A DNA stretch of 64,000 nt from Paenibacillus sp. FSL H7-0357. GTDB lineage: Bacteria; Bacillota; Bacilli; Paenibacillales; Paenibacillaceae. The translations under genes were made by a program, and so were the position numbers. This document shows positions 1-8,459 of the stretch, piece after piece. The notes under the pieces were generated by a model, which ran no database searches, was not told the origin of the DNA, and saw only the letters and a list, made by a program, of their open reading frames with translations. The stretch lies in NCBI RefSeq assembly GCF_000758525.1, contig NZ_CP009241.1, positions 3,348,001 to 3,412,000 of the forward strand, read 5' to 3'. Position 1 is the first letter of the stretch; each line of letters starts with the position of its first letter.

Positions 1-2
1 TC

Positions 3-272
3 GAGTACGCACTGATCGGCGGAGTGAACGACCAGCCAGAGCATGCGAAGGAATTGGCGGGGGTCCTCAAAACAATGCTTTGCCATGTCAACCTGATTCC
101 GGTCAACCACGTGCCGGAGCGTAAGTATGTAAGAACTTCACGTAATGATATCTTTGAATTTCAGCGTATTTTGGCCGATCAGGGTGTGAATGTTACCATC
201 CGCCGTGAGCAGGGCCATGATATTGCGGCCGCATGCGGACAGCTGCGCGCCAAACATATGGAGTTGGGGTGA
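3..272 (+). CDS. rlmN: 23S rRNA (adenine-2503-C2)-methyltransferase RlmN, C-terminal fragment
   Basis: This is the last 89 codons of a gene whose start lies before the window. The fragment shows the RlmN C-terminal signature: the strand HVNLIPVN, then a helix, then [10 protein letters not shown] and AACGQLR. RlmN is a radical-SAM enzyme that methylates C2 of A2503 in 23S rRNA and A37 of some tRNAs; its second catalytic cysteine is the one in the AACGQLR segment. The CxxxC iron-sulfur motif would be upstream and cannot be seen here. The stop is followed after only 6 nt by the prpC start, so the two genes are probably cotranscribed, as in Bacillus. The family assignment is secure. Confidence 0.93.
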   Translation, partial: EYALIGGVNDQPEHAKELAGVLKTMLCHVNLIPVNHVPERKYVRTSRNDIFEFQRILADQGVNVTIRREQGHDIAAACGQLRAKHMELG

Positions 273-278
273 GGATAT

Positions 279-1055
279 TTGATCAGAACAGTTCATGCCA
301 GCGACATTGGCCGGGTACGTACCGTCAATGAGGATTCGGTCTGGATCGGCGCGACGCGCCACGGTTATACCCTCGGTATTATCGCCGATGGAATGGGCGG
401 ACATTTGGCTGGCGACACCGCAAGCCGGCTCGCCTTGGAGACGATGAGGAATTCCCTTGAAGGGTTACAGCCTGATCTTTCAGAGGAAGAGCTGCGGGAA
501 GCGCTGGCTGCCGCAATTACAGAAGCCAATGGTATCGTCCACAGCGAGGCTTCGCGCGACGAAAAGTACCATAATATGGGAACTACAGTCGTTTCTGTTC
601 TACTGAAGGGGTCAGCGGGATATATTGGCCATATAGGGGACAGCAGGGCTTATCTGGTTAAGGACGGTGCAGCTACGCAATTAACCGAGGATCACACGCT
701 GGTCAATGAGCTGTTCAAGAACGGCCAGATCAGCCTGGAGGAGCTCGACAACCATCCGCGCCGCAACGTGCTGACAAGAGCACTGGGGACGGATCCCGAG
801 GTCCATGCTGATCTGGCTCCTGTCAATCTGGCTATGGGGGAACTTCTGCTGCTATGCAGCGACGGCCTGAGTAATTTTGTCAGCCTGGAGCATATGGGTA
901 AGGTTGCTGGAATACAAGAAATACCGTTAGAGGAAAGAGCGGATCGGTTGCTTCAGCTGGCATTGCTTGCTGGGGGCGGCGATAATATCAGCCTCGCTAT
1001 GCTAGAACATCAAGGAGAGGCCGCTGTGCCCGAAACAAAGGAGTGGAATAGATGA
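279..1055 (+). CDS. prpC: PP2C-type Ser/Thr protein phosphatase PrpC (Stp1)
   Basis: A 258-residue PPM-family phosphatase that dephosphorylates targets of the neighbouring kinase PrkC. Metal-binding motifs are in place: ED near residue 19, DGMGGH at 37-42, GHIGDSRAYL in the middle and LLCSDGLSNF near 190, then GGGDNIS near the C-terminus. The length is normal for a stand-alone bacterial PP2C domain. The start is TTG at 279, chosen because GGGTGAGG sits just upstream and the translation begins exactly where the family does. The stop codon overlaps the prkC start (ATGA), which indicates translational coupling of the phosphatase and kinase. Confidence 0.95.
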   Translation: MIRTVHASDIGRVRTVNEDSVWIGATRHGYTLGIIADGMGGHLAGDTASRLALETMRNSLEGLQPDLSEEELREALAAAITEANGIVHSEASRDEKYHNMGTTVVSVLLKGSAGYIGHIGDSRAYLVKDGAATQLTEDHTLVNELFKNGQISLEELDNHPRRNVLTRALGTDPEVHADLAPVNLAMGELLLLCSDGLSNFVSLEHMGKVAGIQEIPLEERADRLLQLALLAGGGDNISLAMLEHQGEAAVPETKEWNR

Positions 1056-3280
1056 TCGGTCACGAATTGGGCGGCCGTTACCAAGTCATCGAACGGATCG
1101 GTGGAGGCGGTATGGCGCTTGTCTATAGAGCGCATGACATATTGCTAAACCGGAACGTCGCCATTAAAGTGCTGCGCAATCAATTTGTGCATGATGAGGA
1201 ATTTATCCGCCGGTTTAGGCGGGAGGCGCAATCAGCCGCATCTTTATCACATCCGAATGTGGTCAGTATATATGATGTGGGGCAAGAAGACGAAGTTCAT
1301 TATATTGTAATGGAATATATAGAAGGCAAGAACCTGAATGAGATCATTAAGGAACGGGCTCCGCTACAGGTAGATGAATCGGTGCGTATCGCTTCACAGA
1401 TTTGCGATGCGCTCGACCATGCCCACCAGAACCAGATCATTCACCGCGATATTAAACCTCATAACATTCTGATCGGCCGCAATGGACGGGTTAAAGTAAC
1501 GGATTTCGGGATTGCCCGTGCTGTTACTTCCACTACAATCACCCAGACGGGTTCAGTTGTAGGTTCAGTGCACTATTTCTCCCCGGAGCATGCCAAGGGT
1601 GTGACCACTGGAGAGAAATCTGACCTCTATTCTTTAGGTATTGTGCTCTATCAGATGCTGACGGGCGTACTGCCGTTTCTGGGCGAAAGTCCGATCAGTG
1701 TTGCGCTGAAGCATCTGCAGGAGGAATTTGAGGAGCCACGTCTGCTCAATCCGCTGATTCCGCAGAGTGTGGAGAATGTAATCCTGAGATCCATGCGCAA
1801 AAATCCGGAGGAACGTTATCAATCGGCCAAGCAGATGCTGCAGGATTTAGAGACATGCCTGCTGCCTGAGCGGCGCAGTGAAGCCAAATCCCTGTTCCAC
1901 GATGACGGGGATGACGAGGACAGAACACGGATTATTCCAGCGATCAAGCCGCTCCAGCGGGGGCTTGGCAACCGCAGCGGCGGTGAAGACCGGATGCAAA
2001 TGCAGCGGGAAGAGGATGAGATCATTCCTTCCAACCCGGGTAAGCGGAGATGGGGCCGCCCAGCTTTATGGATTAGTCTTACACTTGTAATCTTGCTCGC
2101 TATGGGCAGTGTTGTGTGGTATGTAAATGCCAAGCTGGTCGTTGACGAAGTGACAGTGCCGGATGTGGTTAACCAAACGCTTGAGAAAGCCACTTCCATG
2201 CTGGATGAGGCAGGACTCATTGCGGAACCGGTTATGCAGTACAACCCGGATTTCGCTGAGAATATCGTATGGGAACAGGGTAAAAAAGCTGAAACAATCG
2301 TCAAAGAAGGAACGCATATCATCCTGTCGGTCAGTACAGAAAAGACTCTGTCTAAAATGCTGGAATTGTCCACACAAACCTACGACGAAGCCGTTAAAGC
2401 GCTGATTGCAGAGGGAGTGGAGCAGGAACGGATCACCCCGGTAGAAGAGCACAACGATAACATTCCTGAAGGGCAGGTCATTCGTTCTGAACCGGCTGCG
2501 GGGAGTGATTATGATCCCGAGACGAGCTCTATTAAGCTATATGTCAGTCAAGGCAAAGACACGGTTACTATGCCTGATCTTACCGGTTCAACCCAGAAAC
2601 AGGCAAAAGCGAAACTGGAGGAGCTGGGCCTTGTTCTTGATGAGGTCAAGGAAGATACCAGTTATTCCGTTGAAAAGGGACAGGTCATGAAGCAATGGCC
2701 TTATGAAGAAGGGGATACTGCTGCACCAGGCGACAAGGTCTCCATTTCCATAAGCACAGGGTTTCCGCCGGAGGCTATTGATTATGTCTTTAAAGTGCCT
2801 GTAGCTCCGTCAAGTGACGGTAAGAAGACTCAAATCCGTATTGTTTTCTCTGATGCCACCAAAGATGGAGCCCAGCAGGAATGGGGAACCCGCACGATCG
2901 CGAAGAGTCAGGTCTTATCCGTACCTCTGATCCTTGCCCCGAATAAAGACGGAGCAGTCTCGATCTACCAGAACGGAGATTATATTGAGGCTTTTGAGAT
3001 CCGTTACTCGGATGCCAAAAACGGAACTGTGCAGATGCCTGAGCCTCCAGCGACAGCGACACCTGTACCTACACCTGAACCTACTCAGGCGCCAACTGAA
3101 AGTCCGCCTGAAGAGACAATTGAACCGGAGATTCTGTCTCCGCCTACCGGCGAAGGCGAAAACACGGGTGAAGCGGGTCAGAATCAGACCGGATATTTGC
3201 CGGATAACTCCAAGAATGCAAATGTACTGACGAATGACAAGAAAACAAACGGTAAAAATAAAGAAAAAAACAAATCCTAA
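1052..3280 (+). CDS. prkC: PASTA-domain Ser/Thr protein kinase PrkC
   Basis: A 742-residue membrane kinase that senses muropeptides/lipid II and controls growth, cell-wall metabolism and germination in Firmicutes. The kinase domain spans about residues 10-270, with the glycine loop at 17-20, Lys39, HRDIKPHN at 131-138 and DFG at 151-153; the threonine-rich activation segment is at 159-166. A single transmembrane helix lies at about 337-358. Three extracellular PASTA repeats follow (about 366-428, 431-500 and 503-569). The C-terminal part has a beta-rich segment, then a Pro/Thr/Glu linker and a lysine-rich end. It overlaps prpC by 4 nt. The Pro-rich tail after the PASTA repeats is longer than in B. 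subtilis PrkC. Confidence 0.95.
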   Translation: MIGHELGGRYQVIERIGGGGMALVYRAHDILLNRNVAIKVLRNQFVHDEEFIRRFRREAQSAASLSHPNVVSIYDVGQEDEVHYIVMEYIEGKNLNEIIKERAPLQVDESVRIASQICDALDHAHQNQIIHRDIKPHNILIGRNGRVKVTDFGIARAVTSTTITQTGSVVGSVHYFSPEHAKGVTTGEKSDLYSLGIVLYQMLTGVLPFLGESPISVALKHLQEEFEEPRLLNPLIPQSVENVILRSMRKNPEERYQSAKQMLQDLETCLLPERRSEAKSLFHDDGDDEDRTRIIPAIKPLQRGLGNRSGGEDRMQMQREEDEIIPSNPGKRRWGRPALWISLTLVILLAMGSVVWYVNAKLVVDEVTVPDVVNQTLEKATSMLDEAGLIAEPVMQYNPDFAENIVWEQGKKAETIVKEGTHIILSVSTEKTLSKMLELSTQTYDEAVKALIAEGVEQERITPVEEHNDNIPEGQVIRSEPAAGSDYDPETSSIKLYVSQGKDTVTMPDLTGSTQKQAKAKLEELGLVLDEVKEDTSYSVEKGQVMKQWPYEEGDTAAPGDKVSISISTGFPPEAIDYVFKVPVAPSSDGKKTQIRIVFSDATKDGAQQEWGTRTIAKSQVLSVPLILAPNKDGAVSIYQNGDYIEAFEIRYSDAKNGTVQMPEPPATATPVPTPEPTQAPTESPPEETIEPEILSPPTGEGENTGEAGQNQTGYLPDNSKNANVLTNDKKTNGKNKEKNKS

Positions 3281-3399
3281 AGAGAAAAGCTGAAGCTGAA
3301 CCGGTGAATTTGACCAGGGAAGCTGCGGCAGCGAAATGACCCGGGGAGCTTCAAGCTTGGGTCATTTGCGCAAAATCAGGAGAGGAAGGCTCACTATGT

Positions 3400-4305
3400 A
3401 TGCCTGAAGGAATAATTATCAAAGCGTTAAGCGGATATTATTACGTTAAGCCGCTCCGGGACGGAGTAATTGCGACAGAGGAAGAGGCCGTTCAATGCCG
3501 TGGTCGGGGGATTCTTAAGAAAAAAGGGGTTGCTCCGCTCGTCGGTGACCGCATAATCTATGTTCTGACCGAAAACGGGGAAGGGATGGTTGACGAATTG
3601 CTTCCGCGTGAATCGGAACTCATCCGCCCGCAGGTTGCCAACGTGAAGCTGGCTGTACTGCTGTTCTCGGTGCGGGAGCCGGATATGAATTTGAATCTCC
3701 TGGACAAGTTTCTGGTCCACATCGAACATTCCGGTCTGAACACCCTGATTGTGCTGACCAAACAGGATTTAGCGGATGACGATGGGAAAGCAACGCAAAT
3801 GGTTAAAGAGCTTTATGAACGTATCGGCTACGAAGTGATGGTTACTAGCTCTTTAACCGGCTCTGGCAGCGATGAGCTGCGCAACCGGCTTGCCGGAGTC
3901 ATCAGTGTCTTCTCCGGACAATCCGGTGTAGGCAAGTCAACGCTGCTTAACCGGCTGGTGCCCGGTCTTGAACTGGAGACGGGTGAAATCAGCCTGCGGC
4001 TCGGCCGGGGACGCCATACTACCCGCCATGTGGAGCTGATGGATATCGGTAATGGCGGCTTTGTGGCCGATACACCCGGGTTCAGCCAGTTGGACTTTTT
4101 GGAACTCGGCGTGGAGGAGCTGTCGGTCTGCTTCCGGGAGTTTGCTCCTTATGCGGAGAATTGCAAGTTCCGCGGCTGCAGTCATCTGCATGAGCCATCC
4201 TGCCGTGTCATCGAGGCATGGCAGGCTGGAGAAATTGCAGACAGCCGCTATGAGCATTACAAGCTGTTCTACAATGAAATGAAAGACAAGAAGCGGAGGT
4301 ACTAA
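3400..4305 (+). CDS. rsgA: Ribosome small-subunit biogenesis GTPase RsgA
   Basis: A 301-residue circularly permuted GTPase that acts late in 30S assembly. The order is an N-terminal OB-fold (about 1-65), then the G motifs in permuted order: TKQD (G4), GQSGVGKST (G1) and DTPGFS (G3). A C-terminal zinc knuckle follows, with Cys-x4-Cys-x-His-x5-Cys spacing around residues 258-270. ATG 3400 is supported by AGGAGAGG at 3378-3385; another ATG at 3396 is out of frame. It lies between prkC and rpe, the conserved position of this gene (also called yloQ/cpgA in Bacillus). It is separated from rpe by only a few bases. Confidence 0.96.
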   Translation: MPEGIIIKALSGYYYVKPLRDGVIATEEEAVQCRGRGILKKKGVAPLVGDRIIYVLTENGEGMVDELLPRESELIRPQVANVKLAVLLFSVREPDMNLNLLDKFLVHIEHSGLNTLIVLTKQDLADDDGKATQMVKELYERIGYEVMVTSSLTGSGSDELRNRLAGVISVFSGQSGVGKSTLLNRLVPGLELETGEISLRLGRGRHTTRHVELMDIGNGGFVADTPGFSQLDFLELGVEELSVCFREFAPYAENCKFRGCSHLHEPSCRVIEAWQAGEIADSRYEHYKLFYNEMKDKKRRY

Positions 4306-4308
4306 CTG

Positions 4309-4977
4309 ATGATTATAATTGCCCCATCTTTGTTATCGGCGGATTTCGCCGCACTTGGTACTGAAGTAGCGGAAGCGGAGGCCAGTGGTGCAGACTGGAT
4401 TCACGTGGATGTGATGGACGGTCATTTTGTGCCGAATATTACGCTGGGTCCGCCCATTGTCAAAGCAGTGAAGTCCCACACTTCTTTACCGCTTGATGTG
4501 CACCTGATGATTGAGAATCCGGAACGTTACATTGCCGATTTTGCTGCAGCCGGTGCAGCGGTGATTACGGTACACGCAGAGGCTTGCGTGCATCTCCACC
4601 GGGTTATCCATCAGATCAAGGAGCTGGGCCTGATGGCCGGCGTGGCGATCAATCCGGGGACTCCGGCTTCTGCCGTGCGCGAGGTGCTTGAGGATGTGGA
4701 TATGGTGCTTGTGATGACCGTGAATCCCGGCTTTGGCGGCCAAGCCTTCATTCCCCATACACTGCGTAAGATCCGGCAGATCCGGGAGTGGGCGAATGAA
4801 GCCAATCACAAAGGGCTGCGCATCGAGGTCGACGGCGGAATTGCCGAAGCAACGGCACCCCTGGTGGCTGAAGCGGGCGCAGACACCCTTGTCGCAGGCA
4901 ATGCCGTGTTTGGACGCAGCGATCGCGCTGCCGCCATCAAAGCAATCCGTGAAGCAGCAGAGGCAACAATCCGTTAA
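4309..4977 (+). CDS. rpe: Ribulose-phosphate 3-epimerase
   Basis: A 222-residue TIM-barrel enzyme of the pentose phosphate pathway that interconverts D-ribulose 5-phosphate and D-xylulose 5-phosphate. Diagnostic segments are APSLLSADF at the start, HVDVMDGHFVPNIT at 32-45 with the metal and catalytic residues His32 and Asp34, DVHLMI with His65, NPGFGGQ in the middle and EVDGGI carrying the second catalytic Asp. The gene starts 3 nt after the rsgA stop and is followed by a terminator at 5035. In B. subtilis thiN comes next; here it is absent. The window also carries rpiA and a transaldolase-like gene, but far away. Confidence 0.96.
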   Translation: MIIIAPSLLSADFAALGTEVAEAEASGADWIHVDVMDGHFVPNITLGPPIVKAVKSHTSLPLDVHLMIENPERYIADFAAAGAAVITVHAEACVHLHRVIHQIKELGLMAGVAINPGTPASAVREVLEDVDMVLVMTVNPGFGGQAFIPHTLRKIRQIREWANEANHKGLRIEVDGGIAEATAPLVAEAGADTLVAGNAVFGRSDRAAAIKAIREAAEATIR

Positions 4978-5034
4978 TCGGGCGGCCGCCTAATTAGTCT
5001 TGAGGTATAGGCCAAGTTGTGGGTGCATAAATAT

Positions 5035-5070
5035 GGTTACATGAGCAGAAATCTCATGTAGCCTTTTTTT
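5035..5070 (+). terminator. Rho-independent terminator after rpe
   Basis: An 11-bp stem GGTTACATGAG/CTCATGTAGCC (one G-U pair) with a short loop is followed by seven T residues. It closes the rlmN-to-rpe run and isolates spoVM as its own unit. Confidence 0.88.
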
Positions 5071-5162
5071 GTTCCATAAGGGAGCTCTGCAGCTCGTTTG
5101 CGCAAACAGAAAAGACAGGAAAGTCTCCTAGCGTACGGCATGAATTGATGGGAGGGTTAATG

Positions 5163-5243
5163 ATGAAATTTTACACGTTTAAGCTGCCAAGATTTTTGGG
5201 AGGTTTTGTTAAAGCGATTTTGAATACTTTTCAGAAAAGCTGA
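5163..5243 (+). CDS. spoVM: Stage V sporulation protein SpoVM
   Basis: A 26-codon gene. The peptide is an amphipathic helix that recognises convex membrane curvature of the forespore and anchors the coat basement protein SpoIVA. The translation starts MKFYTFKLPRFLGG and ends FQKS, which matches B. subtilis SpoVM in length, in the KFYT and KLPxFLGG segments and in the Pro at position 9. Two in-frame ATGs exist, at 5160 and 5163; GGAGGG at 5151-5156 gives 6-nt spacing to the second, which is preferred. Its place between rpe and rpmB is conserved. Expression would be expected in the mother cell (SigE), but I could not define a convincing SigE promoter. Confidence 0.95.
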   Translation: MKFYTFKLPRFLGGFVKAILNTFQKS

Positions 5244-5268
5244 GGAAGGATCAGAACTGAAAACATGA

Positions 5269-5304
5269 AAAAAAGCACCTTACGTATGTAAAGGGTGCTT
5301 TTTG
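5269..5304. terminator. Bidirectional terminator between spoVM and rpmB
   Basis: AAAAAGCACC pairs with GGGTGCTTTTT across a 15-nt loop. The A-run on one side and T-run on the other allow it to serve spoVM (+) and the convergent rpmB (-). Confidence 0.85.
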
Positions 5305-5343
5305 CTTCATATGAGATATCGCTAGGTCTAGGATAATCCAAGA

Positions 5344-5532
5344 CTAAACGCGTTCAACTTTGCCGGCTTTCAAAGCACGGGTGCTGACGTACACGCGTTT
5401 CGGTTTGCCGTTCACTAGGATACGGACCTTCTGAACGTTAACTCCCCAAGAACGACGGTTGCGGTTGTTTGCGTGAGACACGTGGTTGCCGCTGCCCGGT
5501 TTCTTGCCTGTTACAGTACATTTGCGGGACAT
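5344..5532 (-). CDS. rpmB: 50S ribosomal protein L28
   Basis: A 62-residue basic ribosomal protein of the large subunit. The translation begins [16 protein letters not shown] and carries the L28 hallmarks [11 protein letters not shown] and [10 protein letters not shown]. Only one of the zinc-ribbon cysteines of C+ type L28 proteins is visible (Cys5), so this is a zinc-free or C-minus-like form. It is transcribed against its neighbours from its own promoter at 5581-5610, with an AAGGAGGTG ribosome site just before the ATG. The isolated, oppositely oriented position next to spoVM is the same in Bacillus. Confidence 0.96.
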   Translation of the reverse strand: MSRKCTVTGKKPGSGNHVSHANNRNRRSWGVNVQKVRILVNGKPKRVYVSTRALKAGKVERV

Positions 5533-5580
5533 AGATTACACCTCCTTGTTACTAACACCTGCATAAAACAATACTTAAAT

Positions 5581-5610
5581 ATAATATCACAGCAAAATTT
5601 GCTACGTCAA
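5581..5610 (-). promoter_or_regulatory. SigA promoter of rpmB
   Basis: On the - strand, TTGACG (5605-5610) and TATTAT (5581-5586) are 18 nt apart, about 50 nt upstream of the L28 start. The AT-rich region fits a strong ribosomal-protein promoter. Confidence 0.7.
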
Positions 5611-5723
5611 CCGATTCAAAAACATTTATTTCTTTTGGCTCTTATAGTACAATATAAATTAGTGTATTATGTCCAGTTAATCATAGAATTGATTAGGCAT
5701 GAAGTTAGGAAGGGGAATTCTCA

Positions 5724-7502
5724 TTGAGTAAGCGTTCTATAAACGGAGCAGATTTTACCGCAATGGTACTCGCCGGAGCGGAAAAGCTGCAGCAGCATGC
5801 AGAGCACGTCAATTCCTTAAATGTATTTCCGGTTCCGGATGGAGATACGGGAACTAATATGAATTTGACGATGACTGCAGGCGCGAACGAATTGAAAAAG
5901 AATAATACCGCCTCTGTCGGACAATGTGCAGGAGTACTCTCCAAAGGTCTCCTGATGGGTGCACGGGGAAACTCTGGCGTTATTTTGTCACAGCTGTTCA
6001 GAGGTCTTGGACGTTCCGCAGCCCAATATGATGAATTGAACACGCAACAGTTCGCGGCAGCACTGCAGACCGGAGTGGATACGGCCTACAAAGCGGTGGT
6101 CAAGCCTGTAGAAGGCACTATACTCACCGTCGCCAAAGAAGCTGCCAGACATGCGGTATATTACGCTCGCCGCACGACAGACATTACGGAGCTTATGACG
6201 GAGGTCCTGGCCAAAGCCAAAGAGGCATTAGCCAATACTCCGGAACTTCTGCCTGTTCTGAAGCAGGTTGGCGTGGTTGACTCTGGCGGCCAAGGTCTGG
6301 TCTACATTTACGAAGGATTTCATCAGTATCTGACAAGCGGAGTCTCCGCATCTCCGGCGTCTGTACAAGGACAAGCTCCGGCACCTGCCGTTGTAACGGC
6401 ACCTGTGCTCACCAAACCTGAGAATATATTGTCCTCCGTGCAGTCTTCTGCGCAATCCCAGCTGTCCACGGAAGATATCGAATTTTTATATGATATGGAA
6501 TTTTTCATCAACCGCCAGCTTGGCGCAGCCGTGAAAGCGGATTTTGATGAGGAAGCTTTTCGGAAAGCGTTGTCAGTTAATGGGGATTCAATCATCGTCA
6601 TTTCCGATGACGACACGATCAAAGTGCATGTGCATTCCAAGACTCCTGGTGAAGTGATGAGCCTGGCATTGCTCTACGGCGAGATCACCCAGATCCATAT
6701 TCTGAATATGCGTGAGCAGCATCGCGATCTGCTGACGACCGGTATGGATATCGCTCCAATGCCGGATCTGTTTGCAGATATCCCTAGCGAGAAGAGCACA
6801 GTGCCTGCCCCGGCGGTTCCTCCGGCGGACGATATGGCACCGTACGGCTTTATCGCCGTATCCTCCGGCGGCGGGATTACCGATATTTTCAAAAGCCTCG
6901 GGGTCGATGCGGTTCTAGCAGGCGGACAGACCATGAATCCCAGTACGGAGGATTTCGTAAATGCGATCTCATCCATCTCTGCGAAGCATGTTTATATTCT
7001 GCCTAACAACTCCAACATCGTGCTTGCCGCACAGCAGGCTAAAGAGCTGCTTGAGGACGAACGGGATATCACGGTGATTCCGAGCAAGAGCATCCCGCAG
7101 GGAATTGCCGCTGCATTTGCCTTCCAGGAAGATGATGCAGTGGATGCCAATACAAGCAACATGCTGGAAGCCATCGCACATGTGAAATCCGGCCAGGTTA
7201 CGAACGCCGTACGTGATACCGTGATTGAAGAGCTGGAGATCAAATCCGGACAGTATATCGGTATTTCCAATTCGAAGATCGTTGCTGCTTCCGATGAATT
7301 GCTCGCTGCAAGCAAGCAACTGCTCACAAGCATGCTGGAGAACGGCGACGAGATCGTTACAGTTCTGACCGGTGCTGAAGCAGAAGCGGAAGTGACCGCG
7401 TCACTCAGCAGCTGGCTGGAAGAGGCTTATCCTCAGGTTGAAGTTGAGGTTCATGAGGGCGGGCAGCCGCTGTATTATTATGTTTTCTCGGTAGAGCCAT
7501 AG
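5724..7502 (+). CDS. fakA: Fatty acid kinase subunit FakA (DAK2 domain, YloV)
   Basis: A 592-residue ATP-binding subunit of fatty acid kinase, which phosphorylates FakB-bound exogenous fatty acids for PlsX/PlsY. The N-terminal DhaL/DAK2 domain has the nucleotide-Mg motif NVFPVPDGDTGTNMN at 33-47. A Pro/Ala/Val-rich linker at about 215-245 leads to the C-terminal FakA domain, which contains HVHSKTPGEV and SSGGGI. The TTG start at 5724 is supported by AGGAAGGGG at 5707-5715. The next gene encodes a FakB-like DegV protein, making a plausible functional pair. In Bacillus an Asp23-family gene (yloU) precedes this one; no such gene fits in the 190 bp here. Confidence 0.92.
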   Translation: MSKRSINGADFTAMVLAGAEKLQQHAEHVNSLNVFPVPDGDTGTNMNLTMTAGANELKKNNTASVGQCAGVLSKGLLMGARGNSGVILSQLFRGLGRSAAQYDELNTQQFAAALQTGVDTAYKAVVKPVEGTILTVAKEAARHAVYYARRTTDITELMTEVLAKAKEALANTPELLPVLKQVGVVDSGGQGLVYIYEGFHQYLTSGVSASPASVQGQAPAPAVVTAPVLTKPENILSSVQSSAQSQLSTEDIEFLYDMEFFINRQLGAAVKADFDEEAFRKALSVNGDSIIVISDDDTIKVHVHSKTPGEVMSLALLYGEITQIHILNMREQHRDLLTTGMDIAPMPDLFADIPSEKSTVPAPAVPPADDMAPYGFIAVSSGGGITDIFKSLGVDAVLAGGQTMNPSTEDFVNAISSISAKHVYILPNNSNIVLAAQQAKELLEDERDITVIPSKSIPQGIAAAFAFQEDDAVDANTSNMLEAIAHVKSGQVTNAVRDTVIEELEIKSGQYIGISNSKIVAASDELLAASKQLLTSMLENGDEIVTVLTGAEAEAEVTASLSSWLEEAYPQVEVEVHEGGQPLYYYVFSVEP

Positions 7503-7585
7503 GCGGAGACTGAATTCCTTCTGTCAGCATCAAAGCATACTCCGCCTCGTGCGGACTGCTTAATCATAGTTTGGGGAGGAAACCC

Positions 7586-8446
7586 ATGAATCGTACCGTA
7601 ATTGTCACAGACAGCACCTCAGATATTCCGCCGGCTCTGGCGGAAGCATACGGCATTGAGGTCGTGCCGCTGACATTAATGTTCGGCGAGGAAGCGTACA
7701 GGGACAATGTGGATATGACACCGGAGCAGTTCTATGAGCGTCTTCCCCACTCAGCGAAGCTGCCGACCACATCTCAGCCGTCTCCGGTGGAATATATGAA
7801 TTTGTATCGCAGTATTCTGGAGCGTCATCAAGGCAGTACGATTCTATCTTTTCATATATCATCCGGACTTAGCGGAACTTATCAGTCTGCAGTCCTGGCC
7901 AAATCGATGCTGGATGAGGAAGGGGACGCCATCACTGTGGTAGATTCCCTGTCCGCATCCTACGGTTTCGGATTTATGGTAGTGGAAGCGGCCAGAATGG
8001 CTAAAGAAGGTATAAGCCCGGAGGAGATTCTGACAGCCGTGGAGAAGCTGCGCCAATCGCGCAAACTTTATTTCCTGGTAGATACACTGGAATATCTGCA
8101 AAAGGGCGGCAGAATCGGCAAAGCATCCGCCATATTAGGCACGCTGCTGAATATCAAGCCGATTCTCTCCATTGATGCAGAAGGCATTATTTATGCGGTA
8201 GAGAAGGTCAGAGGCCGGAAGAAGGCAATAGCCCGCATGATCGAGCTGTTCAAAAACGATCTGCCGGGAGTGGACAAAATCAATGTGGCTGTGGGTCATA
8301 CGGCTGAACCGGCTTACGGCGAAGAATTCCTGCAGGAATTAGCCGTGCACTTCACCCTGAATGAGAAAGTGCTGACCAACATCGGCCCTGTCGTAGGCAG
8401 CCATGTCGGCAACGGTACCTTAGCCGTATTCATTTGGCCCGCGTAA
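7586..8446 (+). CDS. DegV family fatty-acid-binding protein (FakB-like)
   Basis: A 286-residue DegV-fold protein. DegV proteins bind a fatty acid in a buried pocket and present its carboxylate to FakA. Family motifs are VTDSTSDIP at the N-terminus, KLPTTSQPSP near residue 60, FHISSGLSGTYQSA near 90 and LQKGGRIGKA near 175. The start is ATG 7586 rather than the upstream TTG 7571, because GGGGAGG at 7573-7579 lies between them at good spacing. It follows fakA by 83 nt and precedes recG by 13 nt. The fatty-acid preference (saturated or unsaturated) cannot be read from the sequence. Confidence 0.9.
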   Translation: MNRTVIVTDSTSDIPPALAEAYGIEVVPLTLMFGEEAYRDNVDMTPEQFYERLPHSAKLPTTSQPSPVEYMNLYRSILERHQGSTILSFHISSGLSGTYQSAVLAKSMLDEEGDAITVVDSLSASYGFGFMVVEAARMAKEGISPEEILTAVEKLRQSRKLYFLVDTLEYLQKGGRIGKASAILGTLLNIKPILSIDAEGIIYAVEKVRGRKKAIARMIELFKNDLPGVDKINVAVGHTAEPAYGEEFLQELAVHFTLNEKVLTNIGPVVGSHVGNGTLAVFIWPA

Positions 8447-8459
8447 ATAGGGGATGAAC

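Noticed and set aside
1819..2373. A 184-codon open frame opposite prkC
   Set aside because: Serine-rich antisense frame with no support; prkC motifs are clear.
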